Assembly (NCBI GenBank): GCA_021799945.1
Contig: JAJYZK010000128.1
Location: 1-8,068, forward strand
From: Acidobacteriota bacterium
GTDB lineage: Bacteria > Acidobacteriota > Terriglobia > Terriglobales > Acidobacteriaceae
Direction of reading: 5' to 3'
Length of the DNA: 8,068 nt
Position numbers and translations under genes: made by a program. The number at the start of each line of letters is the position of its first letter. Within the stretch, counting starts at the first letter, position 1. The notes under the pieces are model-generated. The model had not been told where the DNA came from and ran no database searches. It saw only the letters and a program-made list of their open reading frames with translations. Shown here in pieces: positions 1 to 6,685 of this stretch.

Positions 1-467
1 GAGAAGTGAGCGGAGCGGCCTACGCCGACGCGGGGCTGTTTACCCAGGCCGCATGGCTCTTCACCGGAGCGTCGGATCACCCGGGGGCGCCGCAATGGCG
101 CAGTTGGGTGCAGCGCTTCGGGTGCCGGGTGATGGATGTGGAGGTGGTCCGGCACGACGAAATCTGCGCTTGGGTGAGCCACCTGCCCCAGATGGTCTCG
201 ACCGCCTTGAGCGCGTTGCTGGAGGACCGATACGGGGGCGCTGCCGATCTGCGAGCCATCGGGGGCCGGGCGCTGCAGGAGATGACCCGCCTGGGCGCCA
301 GTCCCTACTCCATGTGGAGAGATGTGGCCCACACCAATACGCAGCCCATCGCGGATGCGATGCAGGCGCTGGAGCAAAGGCTCTCCTGCCTTCGGCAGAA
401 CCTGAAGACCGCGGAGCTGCGCGAGCAGTTCGATCTCGCCAACCGCTTTCGGAATCCGCGTACGTAA
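1..467 (+). CDS. tyrA: Prephenate dehydrogenase (TyrA), C-terminal part, 5' end outside window
   Basis: TyrA oxidatively decarboxylates prephenate to 4-hydroxyphenylpyruvate using NAD(P)+, the committed step to tyrosine, in the cytoplasm. The frame is open to the left edge, and the GTG at position 6 is an internal valine: the residues around it match the mid-protein stretch before the family's conserved F-x-x-x-x-W-x-x-T segment. What is visible is the all-helical C-terminal dimerisation and substrate domain. It contains HDEICAWVSHLPQ (the family's H-D...SHLPH region), then an R-A-L-Q-E-M-T-R-L-G-A-S helix and a W-R-D-x-A-x-x-N motif, ending at TAA 465-467. The second histidine of SHLPH is glutamine here, which I believe also occurs in other members. 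The NAD-binding Rossmann domain would lie upstream. The family assignment is secure; whether a further domain is fused upstream cannot be seen. Confidence 0.9.
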   Translation, partial: EVSGAAYADAGLFTQAAWLFTGASDHPGAPQWRSWVQRFGCRVMDVEVVRHDEICAWVSHLPQMVSTALSALLEDRYGGAADLRAIGGRALQEMTRLGASPYSMWRDVAHTNTQPIADAMQALEQRLSCLRQNLKTAELREQFDLANRFRNPRT

Positions 468-712
468 ACACAATCCGCGTCGGCGGTCGAAGGTTGGGGA
501 GTGCATGAAAAGCAGGCCCGCGGCTGCTCGAACGCCGCAGGCCGGGCGCTGAATGCCGGCCCGTTTCCCGGCGCCCCGCCGTCGCATTGTTTCCAGTCTG
601 CGTAACCGTAAATTCGCAACCACGAAAGTCGCCAAGGAAGCTCTTCAGCGGTCGGCGCTTTAAGATGGAAGGACCGGAGGCCGGATTTTACTCCAGATCC
701 GCGAACTGACGC
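468..712 (+). promoter_or_regulatory. Intergenic leader between tyrA and kimA, weak promoter candidate
   Basis: No gene is visible in these 245 bases. Just after tyrA is an imperfect GC-rich stem: GCGGC 520-524 pairs with GCCGC 534-538, extendable by GCCC 516-519 with GGGC 544-547 across a bulge. An alternative stem pairs GGCCGG 540-545 with CCGGCC 556-561. Neither is followed by a T run, so neither is a typical intrinsic terminator. A weak sigma-70-like pair is TTGTTT 587-592, 16 bases, TAAATT 609-614. No Shine-Dalgarno is obvious before the kimA ATG. Many kimA genes of Firmicutes sit behind a c-di-AMP riboswitch, but I do not recognise that fold here. Confidence 0.25.
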
Positions 713-2584
713 ATGGCGCTACTCGACATTCTTTTCGGCCGACCCTTAGCCAGCAGCGAAGACCTCAGCGAGCGAATCGGGCCATGGGCCGGGGTGCCCC
801 TGCTTGGCCTGGACGCCTTGAGTTCGGCGGCCTATGGGCCGGAGGCCGGTTTGACGCTGCTGATCCCGCTGGGTCTGGCCGGCGTTCACTTCATCGTCCC
901 CATATTTTCCGCGATCGTTGTTCTGCTGCTCATCCTTTTCTTCTCCTATCGGCAGACCATCGACGCGTACCCCATGGGAGGCGGCTCCTACACGGTGGCG
1001 ACGGAAAATCTGGGCGACGGAGCGGGATTGCTGGCCGGCGCGGCTCTGATGACGGACTATGTGCTGACCGCGGCGGTGGGAATCTCCGCCGGGGTGGGAG
1101 CGCTGGTCTCCGCCGCGCCCTCCCTGCAGCCGCACATCCTGGGGCTGTGTCTGTTGATTCTCGCCGTCATCTTTGTCGTGAATATGCGCGGCCTGCGCCA
1201 GTCCGGCGTGGCCTTCATGCTGCCCACCTACCTCTTCGTCGGCTGTATGCTGGCCGTGATCCTGCTCGCTATTTTTCCCGTCGTCACCGGCGGCCACCCA
1301 CGCTTCGTCGTCGCCCCGCCCCGGCTGCCTCCGGCCACCGCCGCGGTGAGTCTGTGGCTGTTGCTGAAGGCCTTCGCCAGCGGCTGCACGGCGATGACCG
1401 GCGTGGAGGCGGTGAGCAACGGCGTGCAGGCCTTCCGGGATCCGGGTAGACCCAACGCCAAACGCACGCTGACCATCATTATCCTGATTCTCATCGCGCT
1501 GCTGGCCGGCATTGCCTGGGCCTGCAAGGCGTATGGAATCGGCGCCACCGACCCCGACGGCCCCGGCTATCAGAGCGTGCTCTCGCAGCTCACCGCCGCG
1601 GTGGCCGGGCGGGGGATTTTCTACTATGTAAGCATCGGCTCGATCCTGCTGGTTCTGGCCTTTTCCGCCAACACGGCGTTTGCCGATTTTCCCCGGCTCA
1701 CCGGCATTATCGCCTCCCACGATTTTCTGCCCCACGTGCTGGTGTCGCGAGGCCGCCGGCTGCTTCACTCCTGGGGCATCTATGCCCTCACCGCGCTTAC
1801 GGCCCTGCTGCTGATCCTCTTCGGGGGCGTCACGGACCGCCTGATTCCGCTCTACGCGATCGGCGCATTTCTGGCCTTCACGCTCTCCCAGGCGGGGATG
1901 GTGGCCCACTGGGCGCGCGAGCGCGGACCCGCCTGGCGCTGGAAGCTGCTCATGAATGGCGTCGGGGCCGTCGCCACCGGTTCGACGCTGGTGGTGGTGC
2001 TGGTGGCCAAGTTCGCCGCAGGGGCCTGGGTGACCACCCTGGTGGTGCCCGGCATGATCGCGTTCATGGCGCTGGTGCGGCGGCATTACCGCCGGGTGCG
2101 GCTGGAGACGGCCGAGGATAAGCCCCTGCGCCTGGAAGGGCTGAGCGAGCCCTTCGTCATCATGCCTCTGGACCGCTGGAGCCGCATTACGGAAAGAGGC
2201 CTCCGCTTTGCGATGACGCTTTCCAAACAGGTTCAGGTGGTTCATGTCGACGGCGACGAGGACGAGGGCGCGTTTGAGGAGTCCTGGCGGCGGAATGTGG
2301 CGGAGCCGGTGAGCGCGGCCGGACTTCCTGTGCCCGCACTGGTCCACCTGCGCTCCCCCTACCGGTATCTGATTCAACCGTTGGTGGACCATGTGCTGCG
2401 CGTAAGCGGGGAGATGGGAGAACGGTACATTGCGGTGGTCGTGCCGGAACTGGTGGTGCACAACTGGTGGCAGGCGCTGCTGCACAATCAGCGCGCGCAA
2501 CTGCTCAAGCTGATGCTGCTGATGAAGGGAAACGGCCGGATCGTGGTCCTCAACATCCCTTGGTATCTCGACCGGCCCGTCTAA
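713..2584 (+). CDS. kimA: KimA-family potassium importer (APC superfamily permease)
   Basis: Inner-membrane K+ uptake permease of the APC superfamily, similar along its whole length to Bacillus subtilis KimA (about 607 aa; here 623). Shared signatures include DALSSAAYG (D34, Y41), SYRQ then AYPMGGGSY, DYVLTAAVGISAG (D115, T119), LLLKAFASGCTAMTGVEAVSN (T229, E232), ANTAFADFP, LFGGVTDRLIPLYAIG (Y381) and FTLSQAGM. A membrane core of about 12 helices fills residues 25-460. A cytosolic C-terminal domain follows (about 465-623); in Bacillus this region is linked to c-di-AMP inhibition. The serine that follows the DYxLT motif in KimA (S125 by my recollection) is glycine here (G123). The start is fixed by an in-frame TGA at 707-709, six bases upstream; no good SD is seen. 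The stop TAA forms part of the CTAA flanking a small inserted element. Alternative: another APC permease substrate, but the C-terminal domain argues for KimA. Confidence 0.88.
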   Translation: MALLDILFGRPLASSEDLSERIGPWAGVPLLGLDALSSAAYGPEAGLTLLIPLGLAGVHFIVPIFSAIVVLLLILFFSYRQTIDAYPMGGGSYTVATENLGDGAGLLAGAALMTDYVLTAAVGISAGVGALVSAAPSLQPHILGLCLLILAVIFVVNMRGLRQSGVAFMLPTYLFVGCMLAVILLAIFPVVTGGHPRFVVAPPRLPPATAAVSLWLLLKAFASGCTAMTGVEAVSNGVQAFRDPGRPNAKRTLTIIILILIALLAGIAWACKAYGIGATDPDGPGYQSVLSQLTAAVAGRGIFYYVSIGSILLVLAFSANTAFADFPRLTGIIASHDFLPHVLVSRGRRLLHSWGIYALTALTALLLILFGGVTDRLIPLYAIGAFLAFTLSQAGMVAHWARERGPAWRWKLLMNGVGAVATGSTLVVVLVAKFAAGAWVTTLVVPGMIAFMALVRRHYRRVRLETAEDKPLRLEGLSEPFVIMPLDRWSRITERGLRFAMTLSKQVQVVHVDGDEDEGAFEESWRRNVAEPVSAAGLPVPALVHLRSPYRYLIQPLVDHVLRVSGEMGERYIAVVVPELVVHNWWQALLHNQRAQLLKLMLLMKGNGRIVVLNIPWYLDRPV

Positions 2585-2702
2585 GAGTTTGTTGAAAAAC
2601 AGATTTGCGGACGGTCGGAGGCCCCACGATTTGCGGAAGGGGCCACAAGAATACAGAATCTAGCGCCTCGCTCGGTGCTTGGGCGCGCTTTTCGACAAGC
2701 TC
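2585..2702. mobile_element. 118-bp MITE-like element with terminal inverted repeats and CTAA duplication
   Basis: The left end GAGTTTGTTGAAAA (2585-2598) matches the reverse complement of the right end TTTTCGACAAGCTC (2689-2702) at 12 of 14 positions. Both ends are flanked by the same four bases, CTAA (2581-2584 and 2703-2706), as expected of a target-site duplication. CTAA fits the YTAR pattern known for the IS5 group of insertion sequences, but I cannot name the family from the ends. Inside are a direct repeat GATTTGCGGA (2602-2611, 2628-2637), a hairpin GGCCCC/GGGGCC (2620-2625, 2639-2644) and GCGCC/GGCGC (2663-2667, 2681-2685). There is no coding capacity, so it would move only with a transposase in trans. 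Its left CTAA carries the kimA stop codon. Alternative: a short extragenic palindrome family or the fused ends of a lost IS. Confidence 0.6.
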
Positions 2703-2704
2703 CT

Positions 2705-2736
2705 AAACGCGTAAGGATGCGGCGCCGCCGCGTTTT
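2705..2736. terminator. Possible bidirectional terminator between convergent genes
   Basis: AAACGCG (2705-2711) pairs with CGCGTTT (2729-2735), and a T follows. An alternative tighter hairpin is GCGGC/GCCGC with a GCC loop (2719-2731), followed by GTTTT. Because A's flank the left side and T's the right side, the shape reads as a stem plus short T run on both strands. That suits the convergent ends of kimA (+) and the M1-like gene (-). The T runs are short (3-4), so strength is uncertain. Confidence 0.4.
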
Positions 2737-2747
2737 CCATCGCCGCG

Positions 2748-4655
2748 TCAGGGCGACGGCGTGGCGGCGGGCGCCAGCGTCAGGCTGCGGCGGTGTATCG
2801 CCGCGTCCACCTCGGGCACCGTTCCGTCGTTCACGGCCACCTGCAGGGGCTCGCCCTGGATCAGGAAGCGGTGGGAGATCTTCGACCTGGCCGGCGTCAT
2901 GACTCTTTCCGTCACCGTCACGGATCCCGATGTGACGGAGATCGGCACCTCCGCCGCCGCGGAGCCGTCGTTGGAGACATCGACGCTGACGAGAAAGGTC
3001 CCGGGAATGCTCGCGGCGTTGGAGAAGACGCCGGCGATGGACAGATCGGGAAGTCCGCGGTCGTGATACACCCAATCTTCGAAGAGCCAGCGCAGGTTTC
3101 TGCCGGCGGCCTGTTCCAGAACCCGCTCGAATCCGTCGCCGGCGGCATCCTCCTGCGGCCGATATCTGCGGAAGGCGGTGGCCAGCGCGTCATCGCCGGC
3201 CGCGTCGCGCAGCATCCAGAAGATGTAGGTCGCCTTGGTGCGATAGTAGATTGGATCCCTGGCCGCCAGCAGCGTTTCTCCCGCGCCGGGAGACTGGGGG
3301 GCTGGCTCGGCCAGCGAGAGGGCGGCGTGGGCGTCGTTGAGCTGACGGATGGCCGCGTCGCGACCCTGTTGCTGCTCCATCCACAGGGTCGCCATGAAGT
3401 TGGCCGCCCCCTCCTGCAGCCAGGGGTAGGGCGAGCGGAAGTAGCTGTTCGCAAGCAGATGGAGGAGCGGACCGGCGAGCGTTTGCGGTTCGGCGCTCTG
3501 CACGCCGGTGAACAGCACGCTCCCGTCTTCATACGGCGCGTCGCCGTTTTCCGGAAGATCGACGATGGCCGTTTCGCTCTTGGGATGGGAGCCCATCCAC
3601 CAGTGAATGAGCGGCGTCACCATGGTGGCCGCCGTGATATAGGCTTGCGCGTTGGGCAGGTCCTCCGTCCGGGCGAAGACTTCGACGCCGCCGCCGGTCT
3701 CCTCGGTGCGCCGAAGCAGAAAGAGACTCGGCGGCTCGAAGCCCACCGTCCGCTCCGGCAGTTGGAGGATCGCGATGCCCGGAACCGAATCGCCCAGCGG
3801 GGGCGACTGGGGCGTAACGATCGAGAGCTTGCCGTCGAGAACGGCGAGGTTGGGCGGGGGGCCGAAAAACTCCGCCGTCACCTGCATTTTTATGGTGGCT
3901 GCGCTCTGCCGGAAGCGCTGCTCCGCGACCTCGGAGAAAAGCTGGTCGCCCTGGCCAAGCATGGCGGGAAGAGACGAAACCGGGTACCAGACCACGTCGC
4001 CGAAGCCGCGCAACCCGGTAAAGCCCTCGCTGATGCGGTCCCAGTCGGAATCATTCGCCAGTTCCGCCGGGACTCCGATCCGCTCCAGGCGGGCGGCTGT
4101 GGCCGGGACCGCGCCCTCATACGTGGCGTCTACGGCGACGGTCTGGCGCGGAGCGAGCGGATGCGCCAGCGCGATGACCGCCTCATGGAGCTTGCCCGTG
4201 TGGTCGGCGTCGCTGGCGATCTCCTGTTGCAGGAACTCGGCGGGCGCATCTTCCACCCGGATGGCGGTCCACGAGAACTGCGAGGAGATTTGCAGGGGCA
4301 GATGGAGCAGGGGAGACTGGCCGTCGTTGCGCAGCACCAGGCGCGCTCGCACCTGCATGGCCTGCTGGCGCGCTTGCAAATGCACATCCAGGTCGTAGGC
4401 GAGGATGGATACGGCCCGCCGCTCGGCATCCGAAGCCATCGCCGCGGGCGGAGTCTTTGCGGAGTCCGCTTGAGCCTGCTCCGGGCCTGGAGCGGCCGCA
4501 TTCTCCGGCGCGGAGCTTGCGGGGTCGCCCGCCGAGCGGGAGAAGAGAACCGCGGCCCCCGGACCGGGCGAATCCGCGCGATTCCCGAGCGTCTGCTGCG
4601 CCGCGGCCGGCGCCGCGGCCAGAAGCACGGCCAGGAATAACCGGGAACAGCTCAT
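2748..4655 (-). CDS. Secreted M1 peptidase-like protein lacking the zinc site
   Basis: 635 aa. Residues 1-20 form a signal peptide (hydrophobic run, then APAAAQ), so the product is exported. Residues 21-75 are a low-complexity Ala/Pro linker. Residues 80-300 are a beta-rich domain like the N-terminal domain of M1 aminopeptidases. Residues 325-535 resemble the catalytic domain: WLQEGAANFM (412-421) matches the M1 W-L-N-E-G-F-A block, and LFEDWVYHDRGLP (524-536) matches its late W-V motif. A C-terminal beta domain ends the protein. The expected zinc motif HExxH reads H399-L-L-A-N403: the catalytic Glu and the second His are missing, only E415 of the ligand set remains, and the N403-to-E415 spacing is 11 rather than the usual 18. 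No GAMEN-like motif is seen. It is therefore probably not a zinc peptidase; binding or scaffold roles are possible. The start ATG overlaps the rlmB stop by 4 nt (ATGA), so the two genes are likely co-transcribed and coupled. Confidence 0.75.
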   Translation of the reverse strand: MSCSRLFLAVLLAAAPAAAQQTLGNRADSPGPGAAVLFSRSAGDPASSAPENAAAPGPEQAQADSAKTPPAAMASDAERRAVSILAYDLDVHLQARQQAMQVRARLVLRNDGQSPLLHLPLQISSQFSWTAIRVEDAPAEFLQQEIASDADHTGKLHEAVIALAHPLAPRQTVAVDATYEGAVPATAARLERIGVPAELANDSDWDRISEGFTGLRGFGDVVWYPVSSLPAMLGQGDQLFSEVAEQRFRQSAATIKMQVTAEFFGPPPNLAVLDGKLSIVTPQSPPLGDSVPGIAILQLPERTVGFEPPSLFLLRRTEETGGGVEVFARTEDLPNAQAYITAATMVTPLIHWWMGSHPKSETAIVDLPENGDAPYEDGSVLFTGVQSAEPQTLAGPLLHLLANSYFRSPYPWLQEGAANFMATLWMEQQQGRDAAIRQLNDAHAALSLAEPAPQSPGAGETLLAARDPIYYRTKATYIFWMLRDAAGDDALATAFRRYRPQEDAAGDGFERVLEQAAGRNLRWLFEDWVYHDRGLPDLSIAGVFSNAASIPGTFLVSVDVSNDGSAAAEVPISVTSGSVTVTERVMTPARSKISHRFLIQGEPLQVAVNDGTVPEVDAAIHRRSLTLAPAATPSP

Positions 4656-5443
4656 GAACCCAGACCCTTCTCCATTCCTTCGCGCCGGGCGCCCAGCGGC
4701 TCCTGGAGTTGCCGGGCCGCCAACCGCCGCTGCCGGGCCGCCTCGTAAAGAACCACGGCTCCCGCCGCGCTGACGTTCAGGGAGGAGACCCTGCCGGCCA
4801 TGGGAATGCGCAGCAGGCGGTCGCAGGTCTTCCGGACAAGGTCGTGCATGCCGGCGCCTTCCCGCCCCAGCACCAGGACGCAGCCGCAGGAGTAGTCGAA
4901 CTCATCGTAGTCCATCGTGGCCTGCCCATCCAGGCCGACGCACCATAGGCCCCTCCGCTTGAGCTCCTCCAAGGCTCGCCGCAGGTTGACCACCCGGGCG
5001 ATTCTGACGTGCTCCGCGGCGCCGGCGGAGGCTTTGACGGCCGCCGGGCTGAGCGGAGCGGAGCGTCGCTCGGTGACGATGACGCCAGCGACTCCCGCGC
5101 CCTCGGCGGTGCGCAGCAGCGCGCCCAGGTTCTGCGGGTCTTCGACGCCATCCAGGGCCAGCAGAAGGTCGCCCTTTCCGGCGGCCGCAGCCAGGTCGCT
5201 CGCATCCAGGAATTCGCGTTCCCGCACTACGGCCACCACTCCCTGATGGGCCCCGCTGCGGGCCAGCCGGGTAAGCTGTTCCCGGGGTTCGGTCCGAATC
5301 CGGATCCCAGCCTCCCGGCAAGCCTCCGCCAATCGGGCCAGCCGCAGATCCTGGCGTTCCCGCGCCAGACATACATGATCGAACTTCCGATGGCCGGAGC
5401 GGAGGGCCTCCTCGACCGGATGCAGTCCGAACAGAATCTCCAT
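4652..5443 (-). CDS. rlmB: 23S rRNA 2'-O-ribose methyltransferase RlmB (SpoU/TrmH family)
   Basis: SAM-dependent SPOUT-class enzyme; RlmB methylates the ribose of G2251 (E. coli numbering) in the 23S rRNA peptidyl-transferase centre. At 263 aa it is slightly longer than the usual 240-250. Residues 2-75 are the L30e-like substrate-binding domain, starting EILFGLHPVEEAL. Residues 92-236 are the knotted methylase: motif 1 LDGVEDPQNLGALLRTAE (N105, R111), motif 2 LVLGREGAGM (E195), motif 3 IPMAGRVSSLNVSAAGAVVL (N223). A basic tail of about 25 residues extends past the family end. The start ATG at 5443 gives the complete N-terminal domain; a weak GAAGA sits just upstream. The gene is first in a two-gene minus-strand operon. 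A close TrmH-family paralogue with another rRNA or tRNA target cannot be excluded, but the N-terminal domain and HPVEEAL motif favour RlmB. Confidence 0.9.
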   Translation of the reverse strand: MEILFGLHPVEEALRSGHRKFDHVCLARERQDLRLARLAEACREAGIRIRTEPREQLTRLARSGAHQGVVAVVREREFLDASDLAAAAGKGDLLLALDGVEDPQNLGALLRTAEGAGVAGVIVTERRSAPLSPAAVKASAGAAEHVRIARVVNLRRALEELKRRGLWCVGLDGQATMDYDEFDYSCGCVLVLGREGAGMHDLVRKTCDRLLRIPMAGRVSSLNVSAAGAVVLYEAARQRRLAARQLQEPLGARREGMEKGLGS

Positions 5444-5504
5444 AGATTCTTCAGTCTAATGGAACCGGCCGCGGCCGCGCCGGGAATTGCCGGATTCCGA
5501 ACGG

Positions 5505-5525
5505 CCCCCGCCCGCCCGGCGGGGG
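5505..5525. repeat. Strong GC hairpin in the divergent intergenic region
   Basis: CCCCCGCC (5505-5512) and GGCGGGGG (5518-5525) form a perfect 8-bp stem with a 5-base loop. Neither strand has a T run after the stem, so it does not look like an intrinsic terminator. It sits between rlmB and the sigma-factor gene, just upstream of the candidate sigma promoter, and might act as an operator or simply separate the two divergent units. A weaker inverted repeat GGAAT/ATTCC lies at 5483-5498. Confidence 0.45.
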
Positions 5526-5532
5526 AAAGCTT

Positions 5533-5556
5533 GGAATAGGCAGACGTTCTCGGTTA
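5533..5556 (+). promoter_or_regulatory. Candidate ECF-type promoter of the sigma-factor gene
   Basis: GGAAT (5533-5537), then 15 bases, then GTTA (5553-5556) resembles the GGAAC-like -35 and GTT-like -10 elements read by several ECF sigma factors, which often transcribe their own gene. It ends about 40 bases before the sigma-factor start. An overlapping sigma-70 reading is TTGGAA 5531-5536 with TACTCT 5555-5560 (18-base spacer). Both are short matches in a GC-rich gap, so support is weak. Confidence 0.3.
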
Positions 5557-5596
5557 CTCTGGTGGGATAGATCCGCGTCTCTTCAGGACCATGGAC

Positions 5597-6292
5597 ATGA
5601 CGTTTGAGGACAAGCTCAAAAAAGTAATCGCGGAAGGCGTCTTTGCCCAAGTGGTCCGCGTCTCTACTGGTGAGATGAGCGCCGCGACTCTAACTTTCGC
5701 CGGTACGCCGAATGAAAATCTTCTGGTGGCGGAGGGCTTGCGCCGCCGCGACCCGGACCTGCTCGATAGCCTTATCCTGCAGTACCAGCGGCGTTTGCTG
5801 CGCTATCTCCTCTATCTGACGGGCAACCGGGAACTGGCGGAGGACCTCTTCCAGGAAACATGGATGCGCGTGCTGCTCCGGGGGGAGCAGTTCAAAGGAA
5901 ACGCGAGATTCGACACCTGGCTGTTTACGATCGCCCGCAATCTGGTGATCGATATGCGCCGCAGGCGGACGACGATCAGCCTGGATGCGATGAACGACCC
6001 TGCGGGCGAGGAGCGGGCATTTGAAGTAGCCGCCGACGAGCCTTCGCCCTTCGACCTGTATCGAAGCCAGGAGCGCGCGGAGGCGCTGGCGGAAGCGTTG
6101 CTGACCCTGGAGGCTCTGCAACGGGAAGTGCTCGTGCTGCGCTTTCATGAGGATCTGTCCCTGGAGGAGATCGCCAAGGTGACTTCCGCGCCACTTTCGA
6201 CTGTGAAGTCGCGTCTCTACCGGGGGCTCGCCGCGTTGAAGCCCAGGGTGGCTCTCTCCTGCGAAGCCGGAGCCTCCGGGGGTGGGCGATGA
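5597..6292 (+). CDS. ECF (sigma-70 family, group 4) RNA polymerase sigma factor
   Basis: Directs RNA polymerase to a dedicated promoter set. Numbering is from the ATG at 5597 (231 aa). Sigma region 2 spans about 45-124: ELAEDLFQETWMRVL (79-93) is the core-binding helix, and FDTWLFTIARNLVIDMRRRR (105-124) covers the -10 melting and recognition part. An acidic linker follows (125-160). Region 4 spans 163-217, with the helix-turn-helix LSLEEIAKVTSAPLSTVKSRLYRG (187-210) for the -35. The N-terminus carries some 40 residues before region 2, and a Gly/Cys/Ala tail follows region 4. I chose 5597 because AGGA at 5585-5588 lies 8 bases before it; ATG 5591 (2-base spacing) and ATG 5675 are alternatives. 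Its stop overlaps the next gene by 4 nt (ATGA), so coupling is likely. The ECF subgroup cannot be named. Confidence 0.93.
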   Translation: MTFEDKLKKVIAEGVFAQVVRVSTGEMSAATLTFAGTPNENLLVAEGLRRRDPDLLDSLILQYQRRLLRYLLYLTGNRELAEDLFQETWMRVLLRGEQFKGNARFDTWLFTIARNLVIDMRRRRTTISLDAMNDPAGEERAFEVAADEPSPFDLYRSQERAEALAEALLTLEALQREVLVLRFHEDLSLEEIAKVTSAPLSTVKSRLYRGLAALKPRVALSCEAGASGGGR

Positions 6293-6681
6293 GTCTATCG
6301 CGGGAGTCGATCCAGACTCGGGATGCAGCCAGGCGCGACCTGGTGCGGTCTCTTGCGGGGCCGCCGTCAAGCGCCGACCTCGCGCTGTTTGCCAGGACGC
6401 GCTGCGCAGTGCGGGCGGCGGCGGCGGCGCAGGCCGAGCGCCGGCGCCGGCAACGGAACAATCTTGGCTGGGCTCTGGCCATCTTCGCATCCATGGCTTT
6501 TCTGCTGGCGCCGGCAATCTGGAGCGACGTGGAGCATTTGCTGGGAGGGGAGCACTTCGCGGATTTTCCCGCGCAGCTCGCCTTGCTGCTTCTGCTGGTT
6601 CTGTGCCCGGCCATGCTGGCGGCGCTGATGGCGGTATGGCGCGGGCAGCGCGAAATGGGGCAGGGGCGGCGCGGGCTCTGA
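6289..6681 (+). CDS. Small two-TM membrane protein coupled to the ECF sigma factor
   Basis: 130 aa, no family recognised. Residues 1-58 are hydrophilic, Ala/Arg-rich and probably helical, ending in a basic ERRRRQR patch that should stay in the cytoplasm. Two hydrophobic segments follow (about 59-78 and 93-117) with a short acidic loop containing DVEHLLGGEHFADF between them, and then a basic tail. Both ends are predicted cytoplasmic. The start ATG overlaps the sigma-factor stop (ATGA), with a purine-rich GGGGGTGGG just upstream. Position and topology fit a membrane anti-sigma factor, but the HxxxCxxC zinc-binding anti-sigma motif is absent (only C39 and C106 occur) and there is no periplasmic domain. 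Its role as an anti-sigma is inference from context only. Confidence 0.7.
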   Translation: MSLSRESIQTRDAARRDLVRSLAGPPSSADLALFARTRCAVRAAAAAQAERRRRQRNNLGWALAIFASMAFLLAPAIWSDVEHLLGGEHFADFPAQLALLLLLVLCPAMLAALMAVWRGQREMGQGRRGL

Positions 6682-6685
6682 CGGG

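Noticed and set aside
6..467. GTG at position 6 as the true start of the first gene
   Set aside because: The frame is open to the left edge and the residues around the GTG align with the middle of TyrA, so the gene begins outside the window.
516..547. Intrinsic terminator after tyrA
   Set aside because: The stem is interrupted by a bulge and no T run follows.
468..712. c-di-AMP (ydaO-type) riboswitch before kimA
   Set aside because: Expected from kimA genes of Firmicutes, but I could not recognise its conserved core by eye; a covariance-model search would decide.
746..2500. Long open frame on the minus strand opposite kimA
   Set aside because: It is antisense to a clearly conserved membrane protein and its translation is a His/Gln/Gly/Arg-rich product typical of the complement of GC-rich coding DNA.
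4173..4187. HEAVI in the M1-like protein (residues 157-161) as a zinc motif
   Set aside because: The fifth residue is Ile, not His, and it lies in the N-terminal beta domain, not the catalytic domain.
2793..4640. Long open frame on the plus strand opposite the M1-like gene
   Set aside because: Low-complexity Arg/Gly-rich translation with no family features; the minus-strand frame has a signal peptide, recognisable M1 blocks and operon overlap.
6267..6279. CCGGA/TCCGG hairpin near the end of the sigma-factor gene
   Set aside because: Only 5 bp within GC-rich coding sequence; not enough to call a regulatory element at the overlap.
5675..6292. Shorter sigma-factor frame starting at ATG 5675
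   Set aside because: It would still include all of region 2, but the SD at 5585-5588 with 8-base spacing supports 5597; kept only as an alternative.
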